Positions 1-6,029 are shown, counted from the stretch's first letter. The stretch is DNA of 6,678 nt from Calditrichota bacterium (GCA_008501545.1 QQUM01000614.1:1-6678), one strand, 5' to 3'. Numbers and translations are program-made. The notes: a model not told the origin generated them from the letters alone.

Positions 1-509
1 AAAATTTTGAGTTTAGTTTCGTGGGGTTCGATGTAAATATCACTGGCGCGTACCTGGATTGCATTCAGGAGAATGTTATTCACATGACGGATGGCCGGAC
101 CTTCCTCGGCACGCGATTTCAGCGTTTCGATTGAATGTTCATCCCGACCATCTTGCTCACTGTCGCCCGCGTCATCCATTTCATCTAAAAATACATCATC
201 ATGCAAATAGTATTTTCGCAAGTAGGCATCAACCTGTGCTTCATTTGAGAAACAAAAGACGGGCTCCGCATGCATAAGCTCACTTACCGCATCTCGAGTG
301 TGAATATCAAACGGGTTTGGCGTTGCGAGAAAAACGTTTTTTTCATCCTGTGCAAAAGAGACAACCTTGTGCCGCAATGCAATATCATCTGGCAAAAGGT
401 CTATTATTTCCTGGTCAACCAATCCAAGGTCGGATAAATCGATGGATTTTATGCCCTCGGTTTTGATCAGCATATCGATTATTTCTTTTGATGATGACGG
501 ATTGTTCAT
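1..509 (-). CDS. GspE/PilB-type secretion or pilus ATPase, N-terminal part (partial)
   Basis: This is the first 169 residues of a type II secretion or type IV pilus assembly ATPase; the gene runs off the left edge. Reading from the ATG at 507-509, residues about 30-101 match the GspE/MshE N-terminal domain (LLPDDIALRHKVVSF, then LATPNPFD, ending LRKYY). A strongly acidic linker follows (about 104-125). The start of the ATPase domain is recognisable at about 137-163 (GPAIRHVNNILLNAI, then ASDIYIEP). Family members usually have ASDIHIEP, so His is Tyr here. Walker A/B, the Asp and His boxes and the tetracysteine motif lie outside the window, so GspE and PilB cannot be separated. No Shine-Dalgarno sequence is visible before the ATG. 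The protein would be cytoplasmic at the inner-membrane platform. The gene lies 440 bp beyond the redox operon, past a hairpin, and is probably a separate unit. Confidence 0.9.
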   Translation of the reverse strand, partial: MNNPSSSKEIIDMLIKTEGIKSIDLSDLGLVDQEIIDLLPDDIALRHKVVSFAQDEKNVFLATPNPFDIHTRDAVSELMHAEPVFCFSNEAQVDAYLRKYYLHDDVFLDEMDDAGDSEQDGRDEHSIETLKSRAEEGPAIRHVNNILLNAIQVRASDIYIEPHETKLKI

Positions 510-725
510 TGTTTAGTATATGTTTTTGTTCGCTCAACTTTTGGATAATTTAAAATTCGATATCTTATATCTGATGGTGGTATCGTCATATGCCCAGTTA
601 TTATTTATTTTGTGACGGTTGGAAAATTTGGTTAAAAGGGGAGATATATGATATTTCTCAGCTTCTATCGAAACCATTTATGAGAATTTCTTGCTAGCGT
701 AGCTTTATTCAGATGTAAAGTGGAG

Positions 726-821
726 ATGAATGCAACGTCCGTTGCGTGGGTAGGCGTTGTCGTGATTTTGTATGTTATTGGATTGGTGTTTTATAAGTAC
801 TCAGGTAAGAGTAGATGCTGA
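726..821 (+). CDS. Possible 31-residue single-span membrane peptide (weak)
   Basis: The ORF begins MNATSVAWVGVVVILYVIG and ends YKYSGKSRC. It would form one membrane helix at about residues 7-23 followed by a short basic tail, so Cys-out/basic-in topology rules favour a cytoplasmic C-terminus. The composition loosely recalls the first helix of sodium/solute symporters, so it could be a decayed gene fragment or a genuine small membrane protein. A GGAG lies directly against the ATG with no spacer, which is too close for a normal ribosome site. A GTG two codons upstream (720) is an alternative start. It is the only plus-strand candidate in the window. Function unknown; it may be chance. Confidence 0.2.
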   Translation: MNATSVAWVGVVVILYVIGLVFYKYSGKSRC

Positions 822-879
822 AAATATCGAAGCAGTGTTCTGATCTATTGTAGGGTGGGAAACGAAACGGTGCACTGTC

Positions 880-930
880 ATTTGGAGAAATGCACCCTTC
901 GGTAAATTCAGGGAGCATTTCTCGCCAAAT
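880..930 (-). terminator. Long imperfect hairpin after the redox operon
   Basis: Read on the plus strand, the arms are ATTTGG+AGAAATGC, a one-base mismatch, then CCCT. An 11-nt loop follows, then AGGG, the mismatch, GCATTTCT, a 2-nt CG bulge and CCAAAT. That gives 18 paired bases across 51 bp. It begins about 20 bp past the stop codon of the last operon gene, where a 3' end structure is expected. Neither strand has a U-tract right after the stem, so it is not a canonical intrinsic terminator. It could be a 3' mRNA stabiliser, a Rho-dependent end, or a small REP/MITE-like element. The inverted repeat itself is certain; its role is inferred. Confidence 0.45.
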
Positions 931-949
931 CGTGCTGAAAAAGTTACGG

Positions 950-2593
950 CTATTTTTTTAATAGAATTTGATTGTTCTTTGCCCGGCTTTCACCAATGCT
1001 ACTCACTTGAATTGCCGGTTCTACCTGAATTGGGCAAGCATATTCACAGGCGCCACAACCGATACAGCGGCCGGGATCCACATACGGCCGCTGGACAATT
1101 CTGGCCTCACCCGCGCTGTCTACAACCTCGGCATCTTGCAAATATATGGCCTTCGGTGATGTCGGGCACCATTCTTCGCAGACAATGCAGGGCTTGGCCA
1201 TTGCCCAGGGCAGACAACGACCGCGATCATAAAAGGCAGTCCCCAACTTAATCGGTTCATCCACTAATTGTCCGTCTGCGTTGGTACCCATTTTTTCATT
1301 TTGTGAAATTTCCCAAATGGCGCCTGTCGGACATACTTCGCCGCACAATACACAGCTTGGTTCACAATAGCCAATTTGTGGGACAAGATGCGGACTCCAG
1401 ATTCCTTCCAAGCCAGCTTCCATAAAAGTTGGATGCAGGGCATTGTTGGGACAAACTTTCATGCACTCACCACAACGAATACAGCGTTCGAGAAAATGTT
1501 TTTCGGCCAGTGAACCGGGAGGGCGAATGAGCTTTTTGTTTGGGGCTGCATCAAGACTTGTGGAACTGCGCAAGAGTGGAATAGCCAGAGCGCCGGCTGC
1601 AAGGCTTGTTACGAATTTCCGGCGTTTAAAATCCGGTTTTTCTTCGGTTGTGTGCGTCTTTGGAAAAAACTTGAATTTCATTTCATTGTCAGGGCAGGAG
1701 GGAGCACAGTTGAAGCACAGATGGCATTCACTTTTTCGCCATTTCAGGCCTAATTTCGGATCGTCGCCACCCTGGCAGTGCAACTGGCACAAATTGCAGT
1801 CATTACATTTTAAAGATTTTTTTTCCAATCCAAAAATCGACCAGCGGGATAAAATGCCGAGCAACGCGCCAAGCGGACATAATGCACGGCACCAGAATCG
1901 CGTGATTCGTAAATTTAAAACCATGAGTGTAACGAAGATAAGTCCTATAAATACTGCCTGTTGAAAATGCACGACTTTAATGCTCATTATAGAGTTTTTC
2001 AAAACGTACTGCATACCATCGGCAGCGCTTCGCAGTATGGCTATATCCGTGCCGTATAATCCATTTAGAATGGCATTCAATGCATAATTCATGGTTGGTA
2101 AAATTGCCAGTGAAAAAGAACGGATTGTAAGTGAAATTGGATCGACAATGCCGGCAATCTGGCTGCCAAAGAGTGCTGCGACCAAAACTGCGATGAGAAT
2201 ATAGTATTTGGTCATCTGCCATTTTTTGTACTTGTTGGATTCGATTCGTTGCTTCCCGCGTTTGCGCTCTGATTTCAGGCTTCCAAAAAAATGATTCAAT
2301 GAACCCAGAGGACAAATCCAACCGCAGAAAAAGCGTCCCATAAAGAATGTTGGGATGATGATAACAAGGCTAATAATTAAATTGCGATACAGTGTATGGG
2401 ATGACAGTGCATTTGAAAGAGCCACAAGTGGACTGGCTTCCAAAAAGATAGCTACAGGATAGGGCAAACTGATATCCTGTTCACTTGTGTCGAAACCACC
2501 TGTAAATTCCGTATTAATAAGCAAAAGGACGAATATAACGAAAAAAAGTATTTGTGATGTTCGCCGTACCTTGACGAGCGTCTGCATTTTCAT
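950..2593 (-). CDS. NapH-NapG-like fusion: membrane-bound polyferredoxin with internal twin-arginine motif
   Basis: This 547-residue membrane iron-sulfur protein probably takes electrons from quinol and passes them to a periplasmic partner. Residues 1-310 look like NapH/MauN: hydrophobic spans at about 14-28, 71-86, 129-149 and 210-228, the paired motifs CGWICPLG (90-97) and CRALCPLG (235-242), and two cluster motifs (C263/266/269/273 and C290/293/296/300). At 324-329 comes RRKFVT followed by a hydrophobic stretch to about 341, a Tat-like signal inside the chain. Residues 371-520 look like NapG/MauM, with four Cys sets: 371/374/377/381, 410/414/417/421, 460/469/472/476 and 510/513/516/520. 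NapG and NapH are normally separate proteins. An AAGGA sits 9 nt before the ATG, overlapping the previous gene's TAA, so translation is probably coupled. It is the last gene of the operon. The family is clear; the partner and exact pathway are not. Confidence 0.9.
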   Translation of the reverse strand: MKMQTLVKVRRTSQILFFVIFVLLLINTEFTGGFDTSEQDISLPYPVAIFLEASPLVALSNALSSHTLYRNLIISLVIIIPTFFMGRFFCGWICPLGSLNHFFGSLKSERKRGKQRIESNKYKKWQMTKYYILIAVLVAALFGSQIAGIVDPISLTIRSFSLAILPTMNYALNAILNGLYGTDIAILRSAADGMQYVLKNSIMSIKVVHFQQAVFIGLIFVTLMVLNLRITRFWCRALCPLGALLGILSRWSIFGLEKKSLKCNDCNLCQLHCQGGDDPKLGLKWRKSECHLCFNCAPSCPDNEMKFKFFPKTHTTEEKPDFKRRKFVTSLAAGALAIPLLRSSTSLDAAPNKKLIRPPGSLAEKHFLERCIRCGECMKVCPNNALHPTFMEAGLEGIWSPHLVPQIGYCEPSCVLCGEVCPTGAIWEISQNEKMGTNADGQLVDEPIKLGTAFYDRGRCLPWAMAKPCIVCEEWCPTSPKAIYLQDAEVVDSAGEARIVQRPYVDPGRCIGCGACEYACPIQVEPAIQVSSIGESRAKNNQILLKK

Positions 2594-2605
2594 GCGATTC
2601 TATCC

Positions 2606-3589
2606 TTAAACTTCAATGACTTTTTGGCGAATTTCTTCGAAATACATATTTCCAACTTTTCGTTCATGTGCAAGCTTCACAAATTGGACCTGAATTGGAT
2701 TCAGGTCAAAAAATGTGTTTGCTGCATACGAATCAAGCGCGACGGGATCGGTTGCGGCGATTATGGTATTGTTTAACCGGACATCAGCGATGTTGCCACC
2801 GGTAGGTCCATTCCTTTGCAAAATTCGATATGCGTCGAGAATGGTAAGCGTTGGTTTCATCAACTCAGCGAGATCTACGATGCTTTCGTTGATTTTTTGA
2901 TGCAATTGGTTTCTCTTTCCACCAAGAGCGCCGAACCAGTTTTTCATACCCAATGTGACGCCTGTAAGATTGTGGTGCTTGGCAACAGGCATATTTATTA
3001 TTTTATCCGCATCGAGAAACGGTTCAAATACAGGCCATTCAGTGAGAACTTGTCCATTAATGGCGATTTCATGGAATTTGTGTTTTTCGGGGAAGATGAC
3101 TTTTGCACCGGCTGCGTTGGCTGCATCTGCAATGCCGCTACGCTGGTAACAACGCCGTGGTTCATGGCAGCTTACATCTGTTACAATTACTTTTGAGGCA
3201 CCACCTTTCAAACACAACGCGACAACCGCCGCGACAGCGTCAGGATTTGTATTTGCAGCCTGTTCCGGTGTGCGGTCCCAGGCCATATTGGGTTTTACAA
3301 CCACAACATCGCTGTCATCAATGAATCGTTTAATTCCGCCTAACTCGTGTACAGCTTGGTTAACCATTTTTCGCGGATCGCCGCCATTTACAATGACCAT
3401 CGCGGGGAGATTGGGATCCGGTGGTAAAATCAGCCGCTCTTTCATCGTTGCAGCAATTGTTTCCTGCGGTCGCGTACTGCGATTTTTTAACCAAAATCCC
3501 ATGCCAAGTGTCGCCACGCTCACACCGCCAAGTCGAGCGCTGGTGTGAAGAAAGGCACGTCGATTCATATTCTTTTGATCAGTTCCCAT
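2606..3589 (-). CDS. DUF362 family protein with Tat signal
   Basis: This is a DUF362-family protein of 327 residues, a length typical of single-domain members. The N-terminus carries NRRAFLHTS (twin arginines at about 10-11) and a hydrophobic stretch to about 32. No clear cleavage site follows, so the protein may be exported and stay anchored. Family-type motifs are VVVVKPN (about 95-101), INMPVAKHH (about 198-206), GMKNWFGALGG (about 214-224), LTILDA (about 248-253) and ATDPVALDSYAA (about 279-290). There is no ferredoxin Cys set, unlike some DUF362 proteins. ATGs at 3598, 3589 and 3568 are possible. I chose 3589 because an AGGA lies 9 nt upstream; for 3598 that AGGA abuts the start codon. 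Members are found near iron-sulfur proteins, but no biochemical activity is established as far as I know. It is followed 12 bp later by the NapH-NapG-like fusion. Confidence 0.88.
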   Translation of the reverse strand: MGTDQKNMNRRAFLHTSARLGGVSVATLGMGFWLKNRSTRPQETIAATMKERLILPPDPNLPAMVIVNGGDPRKMVNQAVHELGGIKRFIDDSDVVVVKPNMAWDRTPEQAANTNPDAVAAVVALCLKGGASKVIVTDVSCHEPRRCYQRSGIADAANAAGAKVIFPEKHKFHEIAINGQVLTEWPVFEPFLDADKIINMPVAKHHNLTGVTLGMKNWFGALGGKRNQLHQKINESIVDLAELMKPTLTILDAYRILQRNGPTGGNIADVRLNNTIIAATDPVALDSYAANTFFDLNPIQVQFVKLAHERKVGNMYFEEIRQKVIEV

Positions 3590-3644
3590 ACTGCACATTC
3601 CTGCTATTTGAAGTTCTTTTACACCTTTTTCTGAATCAGTGACT

Positions 3645-4538
3645 TCAATTTTCAGCCACTAAATTCCCGGCAATCGCATTGGCGAGATCACTACAAATTT
3701 CCGGATTTTCTTTGGATAAAGCACCGTAAAACCATACACCTTTTACACCAGCCCATACATGACCACTGTATTTGTGGAAGGATGAAAAATGAGTATCCTT
3801 GTCCTGCAGGTCGACGTCTTTAAATGCTTTTTGCGACTCCTTGTAGCTCGTGAGTAATTGCTGAGCTTCGGTCTTGTCGTTGCATTTTACAACAAATCCT
3901 TTTCCCTGGCTGCCGTCGATCACGTAATCCGCTTCAAATCCACCCGGCATGTTGCTCATACCGAGAAATCCATCCGCAATATATTTCAACGTGTGTGCTT
4001 CCTGGTTTTGTTCGGGCAACCATGAAAGTTCCTTTGGTACTTTGCATCCCGGTAGATTTTTCGATAGAGAAGAAGCGACAATTTTCATTAAGTTTTGAGT
4101 ATTTGAAAATGGCTGGGGACAGTTTATCTCTATCTGGTATTGGTCTTGCCAAAAGCGAACTTGTTGATCAGAATGGATTGACTCACAACCAACGTCACTG
4201 TATGCATAATCCGGGTGCATCATACTGGAATAAACACCATATGCGCCGAGTGGCGTACCCATGTCGTAAATATCTACAACCAGCGTTTCATCGGAATTGG
4301 TCGGATTTTCATAAGTTGCACTTAATAACCGCACAAATCCGTACGGAAAATACAGCTCACAATTGCCATTGATGTAGTCAAAAAGGTTGTCTTCTGTGTA
4401 AGTTTTTGGCTGTTCGACTAATTGCCAGCCTTCAATATCCGGCAGGCTTTCAACAAGTTTATCGGAAGCTGTCTCGTTTTTCGTGCATCCCGGCAGGATG
4501 CTAAAAAACAGAACAAAAATTATCCAATTCTTATACAT
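3645..4538 (-). CDS. DUF6599-like lipoprotein
   Basis: A 297-residue predicted lipoprotein. The signal peptide (MYKNWIIFVLFFSILPGC) ends in a lipobox-like LPGC with Cys18; Pro at -2 is unusual but tolerable. Thr follows the Cys, so no Asp inner-membrane retention signal is present. The body resembles the DUF6599 family: EGWQ near 36, LFDYINGNCELY (52-63) and VDIYDMGTPLGAYGVYSS (88-105). I know of no assigned function. The reading frame is open further upstream to an ATG at 4637, but that start would overlap the reductase gene by 92 bp. The ATG at 4538 is preceded by GAGGAAA and leaves the lipoprotein signal at the true N-terminus. The previous gene's TGA lies inside that ribosome site, indicating coupling. 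It is probably a surface or periplasm-facing partner of the redox proteins encoded beside it. Confidence 0.82.
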   Translation of the reverse strand: MYKNWIIFVLFFSILPGCTKNETASDKLVESLPDIEGWQLVEQPKTYTEDNLFDYINGNCELYFPYGFVRLLSATYENPTNSDETLVVDIYDMGTPLGAYGVYSSMMHPDYAYSDVGCESIHSDQQVRFWQDQYQIEINCPQPFSNTQNLMKIVASSLSKNLPGCKVPKELSWLPEQNQEAHTLKYIADGFLGMSNMPGGFEADYVIDGSQGKGFVVKCNDKTEAQQLLTSYKESQKAFKDVDLQDKDTHFSSFHKYSGHVWAGVKGVWFYGALSKENPEICSDLANAIAGNLVAEN

Positions 4539-4540
4539 TA

Positions 4541-4547
4541 TTTCCTC
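4541..4547 (-). promoter_or_regulatory. Start-deciding ribosome-binding site overlapping the upstream stop codon
   Basis: On the minus strand GAGGAAA lies just before the ATG at 4538, with 2 nt between. The reductase stop codon TGA (4546-4548) shares two bases with it. This selects the short start of the DUF6599-like lipoprotein and implies translation coupling with the reductase. Confidence 0.75.
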
Positions 4548-5706
4548 AAACAAATACAGGATTAAAGAGTTCACGTGCTTTTGACAAACGGTTCGGGATA
4601 TCGAGCCCGACGGGGCATTGTACACGACAGGATTCACAATTAATGCAGGCGTTGACCTGTGATTCTGTTAGAAGTTCACGATAAGTATCGAGAGCAAGGT
4701 TGAAGTCTCTGTAACCTTCAGCATACATAAGGCAGCGGTTGATATCTTGAACCGGAACTTGCAGCGCACATTGTGGATCGCAGGAACCACAAAAATTGCA
4801 AATTTCTTTACTAAATACCTGCCCATATAATTCGAGTGTATTTTGATCAACAGCACCGAATTTATGCCGCATCGTTCCAACATTCTCATCAACATGCGCG
4901 AAAGCAACCATGCTGGGAATTGTTGTGTGAACGTTGGGATTCTTTAACACCCAGCGCAGAGAAGCCTGGTGGGGACTGAGTTTTTTAAATTGATCACTTG
5001 TGTAGCCGCCTTGTTGTGTTTTCATGGCTATGACGCCCATACCGGCTTTTGCAGCTTTGTCGATTACCGTTCCAATTTCCGCATCTGACTTATAACTGTA
5101 AGTTACGAGTACAGTGTCATAAAATCCGGTCTCTATTCCTGCTTCAATGACTTCGACCTGATTTTTATGTGTTGTAAAACCGACAAACCGCACCAAGCCA
5201 CGTTTACGCAGCTTCTCAAGGGTATTCATCGCATCTTCATTTTTGGAGTGGCTTGAGCGCTTCAGGCTGTGCAACTGTATGACATCGATGACATCCGTTT
5301 GCAGGCTCTTTAAACTGCTTTCCACCGATGAAGTCATAGTTTTTTCATTGGCAATATGCACTTTTGTTGCAATAATGACTTCCTTGCGGCGGGATTTCAG
5401 TACGGTGCCAACAATCGACTCGTTGTTGCCGTTCATGTAACAGTGGGCGGTATCAAAATAATTTACACCTGAATCAATGGCATAGTGAATGACGTTCGGA
5501 TCGGTTGTGCGCATCGTACCCATTCCGATCGCAGAAACTTTCAATCCGGTTTTACCCAATGTGCGAAATTCCATTTTTACCGGTGTTTTATTCGATTCCT
5601 GGTTTTTGGGTAGGGCAGAGATGGATAAGGGGAGAACGCCGGCCGTACCACCGACTATCGCCGTGCGCATAAAGTCACGCCTATTTATTCCGGTTCGATT
5701 CTTCAT
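4546..5706 (-). CDS. Tat-exported aldo/keto reductase with C-terminal two-cluster ferredoxin domain
   Basis: A 386-residue aldo/keto reductase of the ferredoxin-fused type. The N-terminus has a twin-arginine signal, INRRDFMRT (Arg9-Arg10), with a hydrophobic stretch to about 29 ending near SALP. The barrel starts at MEFRTLGKTGLKVSAIGMGT (about 45-64). The catalytic tetrad is visible: D85 and Y90 (FDTAHCY), K115 (IIATKVH) and H146 (IQLHSL). The nucleotide-site region reads TTIPSM where many relatives have IPG. The C-terminus has two [4Fe-4S] Cys sets: 303/306/309/313, and 354/357/360/364 followed by PVG. I chose the start at 5706 because AGGAGA lies 5 nt upstream; an ATG at 5721 would place that site inside the gene. 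It is the first gene of the operon, 54 bp after the terminator tail of the RNA upstream. The substrate is unknown. How it would obtain NAD(P)H outside the cytoplasm is an open question. Confidence 0.92.
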   Translation of the reverse strand: MKNRTGINRRDFMRTAIVGGTAGVLPLSISALPKNQESNKTPVKMEFRTLGKTGLKVSAIGMGTMRTTDPNVIHYAIDSGVNYFDTAHCYMNGNNESIVGTVLKSRRKEVIIATKVHIANEKTMTSSVESSLKSLQTDVIDVIQLHSLKRSSHSKNEDAMNTLEKLRKRGLVRFVGFTTHKNQVEVIEAGIETGFYDTVLVTYSYKSDAEIGTVIDKAAKAGMGVIAMKTQQGGYTSDQFKKLSPHQASLRWVLKNPNVHTTIPSMVAFAHVDENVGTMRHKFGAVDQNTLELYGQVFSKEICNFCGSCDPQCALQVPVQDINRCLMYAEGYRDFNLALDTYRELLTESQVNACINCESCRVQCPVGLDIPNRLSKARELFNPVFV

Positions 5707-5739
5707 CACAGTCTCCTGCATTTAATTTTGTTAATTACA

Positions 5740-5768
5740 GGTCAATAAAAAAAAGGTCAATAAAAAAA
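5740..5768 (-). repeat. Tandem duplication of the terminator tail
   Basis: On the plus strand the unit GGTCAATAAAAAAA occurs twice back to back (5740-5754, with one extra A, and 5755-5768). On the transcribed minus strand this gives two consecutive U-tracts, each ending in ATTGACC. The first follows the hairpin directly; the second would be a back-up tract or the product of slippage. The repeated TTGACC could also serve as a weak -35 for the operon, but no good -10 is paired with it. Confidence 0.8.
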
Positions 5769-5791
5769 GACCCCGCTTATAAGCGGGGTCT
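5755..5791 (-). terminator. Intrinsic terminator of the structured RNA
   Basis: AGACCCCGCTTATAAGCGGGGTCT is a perfect 24-bp palindrome (5768-5791, core GACCCCGC/GCGGGGTC). On the minus strand it runs straight into seven Ts. This is a textbook Rho-independent terminator for transcripts entering from the right. It lies 49-62 bp upstream of the reductase start, so it either ends the RNA gene or acts as an attenuator for the operon. Confidence 0.92.
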
Positions 5792-5946
5792 CAATTTCTT
5801 GGAGCATCTGTCAGCCTGGTGCTAGCAGACTCGAACAGAGGCTCCTATTAATATTCGACTATGAATAGGATCACCTCTCTTTCTCAGGGGGACCGTATTC
5901 GCACCAGAAAAATCCCTGGTTATAATTCTGGCACAGCATGAAAGGT
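5762..5946 (-). ncRNA. Structured RNA of about 185 nt, 6S-like or attenuator leader
   Basis: A promoter and an intrinsic terminator bracket about 185 nt without a convincing ORF, close to the usual length of 6S RNA. The transcript can fold into a long interrupted rod. The closing stem pairs 5930-5940 with 5805-5816 (CAU, CUGU and GCC paired, with small bulges). Next, GGUGC-type pairing joins 5901-5906 to 5817-5822. An asymmetric internal bubble follows, 22 nt on the 5' side and 14 nt on the 3' side. The apical hairpin has stems AGAGG/CCUCU (5874-5878 with 5837-5841) and UCCUAUU/AAUAGGA (5864-5870 with 5843-5849) around a 14-nt loop. The bubble's 5' side contains GUCCCCCUGAG (5883-5893), close to the GUCCCCUGAG I recall in E. 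coli 6S RNA. The E. coli partner AGGG is not evident on the 3' side. A riboswitch or attenuator controlling the reductase operon is the main alternative; I recognise no known riboswitch core. Confidence 0.6.
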
Positions 5947-5952
5947 TGTCTT

Positions 5953-5981
5953 AAAGTATTCAGTCCAATCTTAAATGTCAA
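5953..5981 (-). promoter_or_regulatory. Sigma70-like promoter of the structured RNA
   Basis: On the minus strand a consensus -35 TTGACA (5976-5981) is followed by exactly 17 nt and TACTTT (5953-5958), a weak -10. An A/T-rich stretch just upstream of the -35 could act as an UP element. The predicted transcription start is near 5946. The perfect -35 and ideal spacing support it; the poor -10 limits confidence. Confidence 0.55.
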
Positions 5982-5987
5982 GAAAAA

Positions 5988-6001
5988 TTGTTTTCAAACA
6001 A
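5988..6001 (-). terminator. Weak AT-rich hairpin after the cytochrome gene
   Basis: TTGTTT-TC-AAACAA (6-bp arms, 2-nt loop) lies about 28 bp past the cytochrome stop codon. On the minus strand it is followed by a T-rich run (TTTTTC). It could be a weak terminator for the cytochrome gene, or an upstream element of the RNA promoter next to it. The stem has only two G-C pairs. Confidence 0.3.
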
Positions 6002-6029
6002 GAATATAAATGAATTGATAGGTGAATTC

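Larger units (their letters stand above)
510..949. other. Intergenic region without a convincing gene
   Basis: This 440-bp stretch separates the start of the GspE/PilB gene from the end of the redox operon, both on the minus strand. It should hold the ATPase gene's promoter, but I see no good -35/-10 pair. On the plus strand a strong purine-rich ribosome-site-like stretch (AAAAGGGGAG, 635-644) precedes an 11-codon ORF (648-683). A 31-codon ORF (726-821) follows and is listed separately. A 51-bp imperfect hairpin (880-930) lies at the right end. No tRNA, insertion sequence or CRISPR repeat is recognisable. Confidence 0.6.

Noticed and set aside
1443..1964. Long plus-strand ORF of 173 codons
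   Set aside because: It lies wholly antisense to the NapH-NapG-like fusion, has no ribosome site or recognisable family, and its composition follows from the complementary Cys- and Lys-rich coding strand.
4539..4637. Upstream-extended start for the DUF6599-like lipoprotein gene
   Set aside because: It would overlap the reductase by 92 bp and bury the lipoprotein signal peptide inside the protein; the downstream ATG has a strong ribosome site.
5798..5850. tRNA or tmRNA 3' end suggested by GTTCGAGTC followed by GCTAGCACCA on the minus strand
   Set aside because: The T-arm stem does not pair (only two of five positions), no matching acceptor 5' strand exists, and the bases fit better in the rod structure.
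5871..5939. 22-codon minus-strand ORF within the structured RNA (starts MLCQNYNQ)
   Set aside because: No Shine-Dalgarno sequence precedes it, and it spans bases used in the predicted stems. A leader peptide is not excluded, but there is no run of one regulatory amino acid.
5762..5946. TPP riboswitch suggested by CUGAGA, or SAM-I suggested by AGAGAGGUG
   Set aside because: The other conserved parts of either aptamer are absent, and the segments are not in the required order.
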